A stretch of DNA of 26,996 nucleotides from Cymbomonas tetramitiformis. Taxonomy: Eukaryota > Chlorophyta > Pyramimonadophyceae > Pyramimonadales > Pyramimonadaceae. Shown here in pieces: positions 10,571-17,384 of this stretch. The DNA lies in contig LGRX02031367.1 of NCBI GenBank assembly GCA_001247695.2, positions 1-26,996 on the forward strand, read 5' to 3'. The notes under the pieces were generated by a model. It searched no databases and had not been told where the DNA came from. It saw only the letters and a list, made by a program, of their open reading frames with translations. Numbering within the stretch: position 1 is the stretch's first letter; every line of letters begins with the position of its first letter. The position numbers and the translations under genes are program-made.

Positions 10571-11474
10571 GCCGTTTGGGAATGGCTGGAACTCCGTGTG
10601 AAAGCGTCACGCCGGGGCGAGGGCGGGATGCCGGATGCTCCGATTAAAACGGAGATTTTCGATCATGATTGGGAGCCGAAGAGCGCGGTGATTGAATTCA
10701 TGGAGCTGAAAATCGAACACAAGGAGCTGCATGCTGCCGAGGGAGTCCAGCAGCCGGTGGACTTCAACAAGTGCCATCGCGAGTTGCTGACGAAGCTTCT
10801 GACTGAGGGATTGCTGGATTTCGGAATGAAGGTTAGAGCTGTTCAAATATCTACATTGCAATGTATTAAGTATTTCCTGCGTATGTATTTCAAAGCAGAC
10901 TGATGAAAGCAATGTTCCACAGGTTAACGAATCTCGCGCCGAAAGGAATAAGGGTCCACGCAGCAATCAAGTCATGGTCAATTGGCGCAATGAAAAAACA
11001 TTGCAACACGCTCGCTATGGAGTGGATCTGATCTTTGTGGATGGTCCTTTTGGGCTGTTTTCGGAGGTATGGGATACCTAATCAACAGACTTCTACTCAT
11101 ACATGGGTGGTATTTGCATGTCGACTATGGATTATGGTGGCATTGTGATTCTATTCTTACCGGACTCGACTACCCGCAGGAATGTGACTATTAATGGAAA
11201 AACCTTCGCGATATCGAGGCAGCAAGCAATCATCGATGCCTTCTGCGCTTCGACCAAAGGATGGCCGCTGCAATGGACATGCCACCAAACGGTTCAATAC
11301 TGGAATCGAGGCGGAGGACGCATAGGTAATAATGCGGCTGGTCCGGTCAGCGTTTTGCAACCGTATGTGTTGCTGCACTTGGTGGAAGATCCCTCAAAGA
11401 GTAATAAGCTACCGAAGTGGGCCCCGCTGCGAACAACGGTCGGAAAGTTTGCGAACGCGTTCACGAACAGCATG

Positions 11475-11999
11475 GTAAGAATCCTGGTATGCATTCATAT
11501 CTTGTCATGAATGCAACTCCGCTAAACAAAATTGTCAAGCAGGTGCACTAGCTCAGACACGCAGACTCGCAAGTGACAATCGTATACGATTGTCAAGCAG
11601 GTGCACTAGCTCGGACACCCAGACTCACGTGTGACAATCGTATACGATTGTCAAGCAGGTGCACTAGCTCGGACACCCAGACTCACGTGTGACAATCGTA
11701 CACGATTGTCAAGCAGGTGCACTAGGTCCGACACTCATACTCGCGTGTGACAATCGTATACGATTGTCAAGCAGGTGCACTAGGTCCGACACTCAGACTC
11801 GCGTGTGACAATCGTATACGATTGTCAAGCAGGTGCACTAGCTCGGACACACAGACTCACGTGTGACAATCGTATACGATTGTCAAGCAGGTGCACTAGC
11901 TCCGACACACAGACTCACGTGTGACAATCGTATACGATTGTCAAGCAGGTGCACTAGCTCCGACACTCAGACTCGCGTGTGTTGTTTGTTTATGAACAG
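11475..11999 (+). other. Methyltransferase-gene intron 8 with a seven-copy, 58-bp-period palindrome array
   Basis: The donor GTAAGAATCC at 11475 and the acceptor TATGAACAG ending at 11999 join in phase 0. Palindromes start at 11574, 11632, 11690 (one substitution), 11748, 11806, 11864 and 11922, exactly 58 bp apart. A half copy lies at 11530. The spacer (AGCAGGTGCACTAG, then TCGGACAC and AGACTCACGTG) is the same family as in the terminal repeats. Confidence 0.9.
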
Positions 12000-12461
12000 G
12001 AGGTACCGCTGCCACCTAAGGAGTACCTGAAGAAAGAAGATGGACAAAATATTCGCAGCGTTCAGAAGCCAATCCGTCTTTACCGTGAGCTGATGCGCTT
12101 GTACAGCAACATGGATGCTTGTGTTATGGAATTTCCTTGCGGAACGGCTCCAGCCTCCATGGCGGGGTATATGGAGCAAAGGCATGTCCTTTCGATCGAC
12201 ATGGATGCAGAGGTGTTGAAAATGGCCAGAGCACGGTATTCCGAGGTGCTGGCAGGTGACATAGCGCTGATAGAAAAACAAAAGGCCAATGTGCCTGATG
12301 ACCACGTAATGGAATTGCAAGAAGTCGCGGCCTATTTGGACATGGGGACTGTGCAGCCAGACACGGGTATGGAGGCTGAGCAGCCACAAGCTTGTTTCGA
12401 GATGCCAGCCGCTCTCGCGGCAGCGTTGCTCGAGCACCCCGACCCTGTACCTAGCGTGTAA

Positions 12462-12613
12462 ATCTGCATGAATGCTAGGAAATTTGACACTGGCGGGCTC
12501 CGACCCTAGAACCGAGGACACCCACAAAACATACAATTCAGGGTATCACATAATATCCAATTAATTGTAATAATACTATCTGCGTGCACAATAAAAATGT
12601 TGCACATACCCGA
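12462..12613. other. Convergent 3' intergenic region
   Basis: It separates the plus-strand methyltransferase gene from the minus-strand F-box gene. It contains AATAAA at 12591-12596, a possible plus-strand polyadenylation signal, and no palindrome copy. Confidence 0.4.
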
Positions 12614-13517
12614 TCATAAATCGTTCGCTATGATCCATCCCCCGACCACATCCGTTGTACTGTCGAGTTCATGTTGTTGAAGTGTTTTTCTTGTATATGT
12701 AATACATTGGCATACTTTGGCAAATAAACTCTCTTCACGGGGAACCGGATGGAAATAGGAGCGACCAGAGCGCAAATATTGATCTACAATGCGTATCACG
12801 CGTGCAGCAAGCCGGCATGTCATGTACACATCGGGGTAACGATTCAAAATTCTATTGGTTGCCGGCGCGTTTGATAAGCTATCGATGGCCCACACCCCAG
12901 CGTTTGACAGGTCATCGTAACGGAACAACACACTGATATTTACTAACGGAACATTGGGCACATGGAGCATGGAAACGAATGGGGAGCAGGTATCATCGCC
13001 ACATCGAATCTGCCATTCCAAGATGGGAAGTGAGGACGATTCTGATCTTTCAGTCGAATTGAATCGGATGGACATGTAAAACATGTTCGTGGGGGGACTC
13101 GGGCAGTGGGGTTAAAAGAATGGTGTCCAGCGCGAACATTTTGAGGTGGTCCGCGATTAATTTCGGAGACATGCACATTCCGCTAGGAGCCACCATTTCA
13201 GGATACTTTTGATGAAACATGCTTTGTAGGCGTAGGAGGGAGACATGGGCTCGGTGAATTAAGAGACGAAGGTTGGCGTCTTCCATAAAAAAAATGTAGG
13301 CGGTAAGAAGAGAGCGGGTGATAGCGTTGCCGCAAGGGACTAGCCCAACACTTAGCGCGGGTTGCGCACGCCCGATTATTGTATCATTGAACTGTACGCA
13401 GACACATCTTATTCGGCAGAGATTCCCGAGATACATACATAACGGTTCATTGGAATGATCAGGTCCGTACGGAATGGCCTGAAAGATTTTTAACAAGACG
13501 TTGTTCGGAAGATGCAT
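12614..13517 (-). pseudogene. F-box protein, one-base frameshift
   Basis: The protein starts at an ATG at 13517 with LPNNVLLKIFQAIP, then LCRIRCVCVQFNDTI. This is the F-box pattern (LPxxxLxxIFxxLP ... vCxxf) that docks Skp1 in SCF ubiquitin ligases. About 300 residues are recovered when the six-base G-run at 13091-13096 (C-run in the coding strand) is counted as five. As written, the frame ends near 13050 and resumes in another frame through to the stop at 12614. The C-terminal part, the usual substrate-recognition side, shows no repeat type I recognise. It is one of four minus-strand cargo genes and converges on the methyltransferase gene. The frameshift could be a homopolymer sequencing error. 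Confidence 0.65.
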
Positions 13518-13798
13518 TATGTGTTAAAAAAAATGACGTTTATCTATTACTTCAACCCCTTATATTTCGAAACAGCCGAAGGGCACTAGCTTCGACACTC
13601 AGACTCACGTGTGACAATCGTATACGATTGTCAAGCAGTTGCACTAGGTCATACCCACACTGCGAGTATGGAATGATGAGAACGCTGTATACGGAAGTAG
13701 CGAAAATGGTAGCAGTGTGGAGGATGCAGGGTATGAATAAAACACTACTTAGAACTAACAATTATTTTCTTAAAATAATTGGTACAATTAGCATGTTC
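13518..13798. other. Intergenic gap with one palindrome
   Basis: A single 22-bp palindrome at 13612-13633 sits in the familiar spacer context (TTCGACAC and AGACTCACGTG before, AAGCAG after) between the F-box gene and the next minus-strand gene. It probably lies in a 5' or 3' regulatory region. No gene is supported here; short frames lack codon structure. Confidence 0.6.
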
Positions 13799-14230
13799 TT
13801 AGAAGCCAAAGTCCAAGTCCTCGTCAGGCATATCCGCCGCACAGTTGCAAGCTCCTAAATATTGCTCTATACTCTCGCCGCGCTGCTCCGGTAACAATAA
13901 ATCATTTATCTTGTCCACAGGTATTTTCAGATTTCTAGGCGTTACCCACCTCCCCGTCAAAGGGTTCCTGGAGGGAAATCGTTCGAGATGCATCAAGGTA
14001 AAGAATAGGAAAAACCGAGTTCGGCGTACATAACGGTATCCTGCAGAGATTTCGTCCAAGTCCCGATTTCCCTGAATGATAGGCCTTTCGCAATGCACAT
14101 ATACGTTTTCCGCATTACAGTTTACGCAAGGTGTATAACCGAAAATGGACACATTATTTATCATATCTTCATCTTCATCAAAACCGTCTAACCAAAGCAA
14201 GACGCGCTCAACCTGCCGTGTCAACGCCAT
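13799..14230 (-). CDS. Small Cys-containing protein A (unknown function)
   Basis: I chose the ATG at 14230 (MALTRQVERVLLWLDG); the frame is open further upstream but without an ATG. The protein is about 143 residues. It has a CVNC pair in its first third, a basic and hydrophobic middle (YRYVRRTRFFLFF), the motif NPLTGRWVTPRNLKIP, and a late CNC before an acidic tail ending DLDFGF. The layout resembles the neighbour at 14319-14714: an early CxxC, then RxxRxTR, a P-T-P stretch, 'xIPxDxI' and a late C-x-C. They are probably diverged duplicates that bind zinc with four cysteines. No family recognised. It is a same-strand cargo gene of the giant element. Confidence 0.55.
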   Translation of the reverse strand: MALTRQVERVLLWLDGFDEDEDMINNVSIFGYTPCVNCNAENVYVHCERPIIQGNRDLDEISAGYRYVRRTRFFLFFTLMHLERFPSRNPLTGRWVTPRNLKIPVDKINDLLLPEQRGESIEQYLGACNCAADMPDEDLDFGF

Positions 14231-14318
14231 TTCTCCGGAAGTTCTTGAACGCGAAAACAAATGATTAAAACTCGCTACAACACGTCTTAAGTAGGCATGG
14301 GAGCCTGGTATTTTTTAC

Positions 14319-14714
14319 CTAACGGCAATTGCACCACTTTCCGTCGTCATCAGGTTCGGGATTATAGCCTGTGCCCTGGTCAATCAACTCCGGAATGAAA
14401 TCTGTGGGAACCGCCATTGTTTTTGGGGTAAGTGCGCCAGGGTTGGCGTGCGTTGGAGTGTACGTATATTGCGCAGTAGTGCCAGGATACCGATGCGCAT
14501 CCAACAGTTGAAAATACCACGTTTCCCGAGTGTCGCGGATAAACCTCCACTTAGCCTCAGAGGGGTCATGTGTAGGAATCAGCGCAGGATCGATGAACAC
14601 TTCCTCGCGATATAAGAACAAATTCCAGGAATGGCACACACTGCATTTTTCGTATTCGATATACATACGTTCAAGCTCAACAAGTGCGTCTTCCATGAAC
14701 TGAGGAGTATTCAT
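14319..14714 (-). CDS. Small Cys-containing protein B (unknown function, likely paralogue of A)
   Basis: It has a clear ATG at 14714 and 131 residues. Early CSVCH and final CNC could form a split zinc site. In between are RFIRDTRETWYF, a T/P-rich stretch and MAVPTDFIPELID, which line up in order with protein A. The stop directly follows the CNCR end. It lies 88 bp upstream of protein A in the transcription direction. No enzyme motif seen; a small zinc-binding adaptor or DNA-binding protein is possible. Confidence 0.55.
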   Translation of the reverse strand: MNTPQFMEDALVELERMYIEYEKCSVCHSWNLFLYREEVFIDPALIPTHDPSEAKWRFIRDTRETWYFQLLDAHRYPGTTAQYTYTPTHANPGALTPKTMAVPTDFIPELIDQGTGYNPEPDDDGKWCNCR

Positions 14715-14810
14715 GATGCTAGGATTTTACTGCGAAAATAAATGAATAAAAGACATGTAACATTACTTATATAGCAGTAAACTTCGAGGGACTTCCTTCC
14801 AACACGGTGT

Positions 14811-14832
14811 TGACAATCGTGTACGATTGTCA
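14811..14832. repeat. Single palindrome copy in the 14715-14938 intergenic gap
   Basis: It matches the 22-bp palindrome with one substitution (GTGTAC for GTATAC at the centre). It sits about 100 bp before the ATG of protein B, so a promoter-proximal role is possible. Nothing else is supported in this 224-bp gap. Confidence 0.75.
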
Positions 14833-14938
14833 GAAGTGTCCAGAGGGTAGTTTTGGTATGCACGGCGTGAAAGTTATTGTTTTTCATACATGTAAATATA
14901 CGGTTTATTTGTGTACTGTCACGTGACATAAGTGTTAG

Positions 14939-15439
14939 CTACCAAGCATATGTCTCCTCATTGCACGCGCTAGCATCAATTATGCGCGTTAGGGTGCAGA
15001 TTCTGAACATACGCCCGCAACCTTCGCATCTCCTTTCATCTTCCTGCAGCAGATCGCTTTCCAGCTCTGTCAGGGCACCGTGCGTAGTTTCGCTGTAGCG
15101 GTGTCTATTTCGCCAGCCCCGCCACTCCAAATCTGAGTATCGGTGGTAGATCCACCCGCCCTCATACCAGTACACGAGATGCCTCACCCCGAACCTTTCG
15201 CTGGATCTACGGCCGTGGACGTACATCGGCCAAAAACTCCACCAGTGATAGGTCCTGAGATTAACTGCATGTTGCCCGAAGTCCTCCCAGTCTTCTTCAG
15301 CTTGTTGCCGCGCTCGCCGCCACAAACGGAGAATTAAACGGTCTTCAGGAACCCATTGGGCTTGTTGTAACTGGCAGTCGCGAAACGTAAAAGTATCGAA
15401 AGGCCATATCCAATACTGCAATATTCCAATACTGGGCAT
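14939..15439 (-). CDS. Small Trp/Arg-rich protein C (unknown function)
   Basis: It has an ATG at 15439 and 166 residues. It is rich in Trp, Tyr and Arg (QYWIWPFDTF near the start, HWWSFWPMYVHGRR and WIYHRYSDLEWRGWRNRHR in the middle). Near the end it has CEGCG followed by RMFRICTL, a CxxC-type site. It is the outermost cargo gene before the right terminal array. The late CxxC recalls the cysteine pairs of proteins A and B, but I cannot align it with them along its length. No recognised family. Confidence 0.5.
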   Translation of the reverse strand: MPSIGILQYWIWPFDTFTFRDCQLQQAQWVPEDRLILRLWRRARQQAEEDWEDFGQHAVNLRTYHWWSFWPMYVHGRRSSERFGVRHLVYWYEGGWIYHRYSDLEWRGWRNRHRYSETTHGALTELESDLLQEDERRCEGCGRMFRICTLTRIIDASACNEETYAW

Positions 15440-15608
15440 AATGGTGAGGTAGTCTAAGGGGCGGGTTGTAGTTCTATGTGACGAACGCAGGTGTGATGAA
15501 ATGACCTCCGGTTACAACTCCTCCAACATATATAACAACATATATCCTAAAACCCTGAACCTTAGACGCCCCGATATGTCTATGTGCAGCACACCTGACA
15601 CCAAGACT
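15440..15608. other. Upstream region of protein C
   Basis: This is AT-rich DNA with an ATATATAAC-type stretch around 15525, which could serve as a minus-strand promoter. No gene is seen. Confidence 0.3.
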
Positions 15609-15754
15609 CACCTGCTTGACAATCGTATACGATTGTCAAGCAGGTGCACTAGGTCCGACAACCAGACTCACGTGTGACAATCGTATACGATTGTCAAGCA
15701 GGTGCACTAGGTCCGACACCCAGACTCACGTGTGACAATCGTATACGATTGTCA
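15609..15754. repeat. Right subterminal palindrome array (3 copies, 58-bp period)
   Basis: Copies at 15617, 15675 and 15733 have the same number and spacing as the left end. The innermost is extended by CACCTGCT on one side and AGCAGGTG on the other, giving a 38-bp perfect palindrome at 15609-15646. The next-unit spacer is in the opposite orientation to the left array, as expected for an inverted terminus. Confidence 0.9.
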
Positions 15755-16086
15755 AGCTCTGTCGTTGAGTTCGTCTCTCTGACGCACGTTTGACACTCGC
15801 ATGCGACTGGGTTATACCCCCTGAGTCCCTGGTTAGGGGGGGAGGGGGGAGTCAGTGTACATTCCTTAAGTATGAAGAAAAAATTTAAATTTTCTTAAGT
15901 ATGTGAAAACGCAGGCGTCGACGCGGGCCGACGCGTTACCCTCCTTAAGTATGGGCTTAAGTATGGGAGCCCTATTTTGCGAAATCTTAGAATGTTAAGA
16001 ATGTTTGGTCCGTCCGTCCAAAAAATGGTCCGTCCAAATCTTGGACGGACGAGTTTTTGGACGGACGGACGGACGAAATTTTGGAC
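15617..16086 (-). repeat. Right terminal inverted repeat
   Basis: It is the reverse complement of about 30-508. The order from the inside out is palindrome array, a block with GCATGCGA, a G-rich tract (about 15835-15848), four CTTAAGTATG motifs, and the GGAC/GTCC repeat ending in GGACC at 16087. A few substitutions and a GTCC copy-number change distinguish it from the left copy. Confidence 0.9.
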
Positions 16087-16109
16087 CGATATCTTTCCCC
16101 GGCTCGTAG

Positions 16110-16480
16110 CGTTTCGAGGCGGAAGGCGTTCATTAGCATGAACGCTTTCCGCCCCGGTCCGTGCCCAAGCAGGCAGCTGAGGCCGAAAGCGTTCATTAGC
16201 TAATGAACGCTTTCCGCCCCGGTCCAGCGCAGGCGCGCGTTTCGAGGCCGAAAGCGTTCATTAGCTAATGAACGCTTTCCGCCCCGGTCCAGCTCGCGTT
16301 TCAGGCGAAAAGCGTTCATTAGCAATGAACGCTTTCCGCCCCGTCCAGGCGCAGGGCGCGCGTTTCGAGGCCGAAAGCGTTCATTAGCTAATGAACGCTT
16401 TCCGCCCCGGTCCAGGCGCAGGGCGCGCGTTTCCAGGCGAAAAGCGTTCATTAGCAAATGAACGCCTTCCGCCCCGGTCC
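16110..16480. repeat. Second palindrome family: ~62-67-bp array left of element 2
   Basis: About six units carry the palindrome with core CGTTCATTAG plus its reverse complement, here extended to AAAGCGTTCATTAG (28 bp in full, for example 16186-16213, 16251-16278 and 16374-16401). Some copies lost a central base. The spacers are GC-rich (CCGCCCCGGTCCAGGCGCAG and similar). On the minus strand a GTACGT donor-like site at 16506-16501 lies just before the array, so it is probably intronic for the gene at 17061. Confidence 0.8.
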
Positions 16481-16506
16481 AGGCTCAGGGCTTGAAAGGG
16501 ACGTAC

Positions 16507-17061
16507 CGTAGGCTGTACAACAGGTATCTCGCCACCAAGTCCGAGGTCATCAATCACTGGCGCTGGCCTCCTGCTTTGCCAGAAAGGAGCTGTAATCGAC
16601 GCTTTCCACGCCGTGTTTACATAGCTCGCTAGATAGAATTCCTTGCTTTTTCCTTCTTCTCCTGCCCTACTTTTCAAACTTTGAAAAGCCGAAAGCCGAT
16701 TCGTGTGCTTTGGAAGGCTCAAGGTTTCCTCAAAGTTTGCGCTGTCCAATTCGATTACAGTAAGCTTTTTGTTCCTGAATGCGACGAAATACAGAATTGG
16801 AGTCTGGTTTTCAATGATACTATACGCTACGCGTTTTTCAGGAAGGAGGCTACCCTCGACTACAGTCGAAGGGGTAAACTGATGAAAACTGTAAATCATT
16901 TCTTCATTCTTCTCGTTCGGGTCATCAGAGTGAATTACTATTTGCAAGGTGTCTGGAGGATCGTCGGTTTCAAGCGTTTTAACAATGCTCCACTTGTTGC
17001 CAAGATAGAGCTGGAAAATATGTTGAGCCCTCAGTGCTTGAAATGTTTCTGCTGTCGCCAT
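16507..17061 (-). CDS. Divergent gene of element 2, first exon (unknown function)
   Basis: I chose the ATG at 17061 (MATAETFQALRAQHIF); upstream in-frame sequence has an earlier ATG at 17157 but looks like leader. About 185 residues run to VVQPT, where a GTACGT donor-like site occurs at 16506. Beyond it the frame reads through the palindrome array and is a repeat product. The protein has no motif I recognise. It has alternating charged and aromatic segments (SDDPNEKNEE, YFVAFRNKK) and a basic GEEGKSKEF stretch. It is divergent from the DUF7869-type gene, sharing a promoter region. Any next exon would lie left of 16110, where the giant element's end begins, so the gene may be cut. Confidence 0.5.
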
Positions 17062-17384
17062 ACCGAAATGAGAGAAATTGGCTGTCAACTGTGAAAGGGG
17101 TGTGTGTGAAAGAACTTTGAAAAAGTGATGTAACTTTAGCAGAATATTAAAAGTCATTTCTGGCGGCTGAAAATGACATGTCAAATATCGATGACAATTT
17201 TTGTCAAAAATGACATTTGCTGTCGCTTCCTGATTCGGTCTGTTCAGATCAAGGATATGATTTGAAGATATCCTGGTGTCATTTGCGCTGAAATCGAGAA
17301 TCGATCGATTCAGTAAGATAGAAATTCTCGGTTGACTCGCAAGTCCATATCATTTTCAGAACGTAAAAACGGCTTCATAAGCTA
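17062..17384. promoter_or_regulatory. Bidirectional promoter region of element 2
   Basis: It separates the ATG at 17061 (minus) from the ATG at 17385 (plus). It contains small inverted motifs such as TGACAATTTTTGTCA near 17191 and ATCGATCGAT near 17300. No palindrome copy of either family is present. The promoter role is inferred from the divergent arrangement. Confidence 0.4.

Larger units (their letters stand above)
4950..12461 (+). pseudogene. Histone H3-tail mimic / ParB-like / beta-class DNA methyltransferase fusion, ten exons, damaged copy
   Basis: Exons are 4950-5924, 6035-6169 continuing at 8174-8352 (split by a nested transposon), 8447-8731, 9212-9720, 9770-9984, 10062-10453, 10571-10831, 10923-11474 and 12000-12461. 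All junctions are GT-AG with matching phases. Allowing one added base, the total is 1322 codons including the stop. The protein starts MARTKQTARKKFGGS, has a low-complexity linker, a helical stretch and a PPPKRAR-type nuclear signal (about 5527-5562). A ParB-like motif VVDGQHRYDAW follows (about 8182-8214). Next comes VDLIFVDGPFG, a methyltransferase motif IV region (11040-11054), then MEFPCGTA...LSIDMD...MARAR (about 12126-12240), a motif I region. Motif IV before motif I is the beta-class N6A/N4C order. Lesions: one base missing in the A-run at 5690-5694, an in-frame TAA at 11079-11081, and the insertion. Catalytic activity is uncertain because DPPY is replaced by DGPF. Confidence 0.75.
30..16086. 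mobile_element. Giant (~16 kb) MULE-like DNA transposon with cargo genes
   Basis: The two ends are long inverted copies of each other: the stretch from about 30 to 508 matches the reverse complement of about 15617-16086. The element encodes a MULE transposase with a SWIM zinc finger, which fits Mutator-superfamily identity. It also carries an H3-tail/ParB/DNA-methyltransferase gene, an F-box gene and three small Cys-containing proteins. A 22-bp palindrome occurs about 31 times inside these limits and nowhere else in the window. The outermost shared bases are GTCCAAAA, at 30 on the left and ending at 16086 on the right. I see no matching 8-11 bp target duplication (left flank ends CCAGTGACGC, right flank begins CGATATCTT). 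The tip may be eroded, or the flanks may have been rearranged. Confidence 0.85.

Noticed and set aside
11574..11943. CRISPR-like array (regular repeats and spacers)
   Set aside because: Spacers are nearly identical to each other, the setting is a eukaryotic intron, and the whole 58-bp unit is the repeat.
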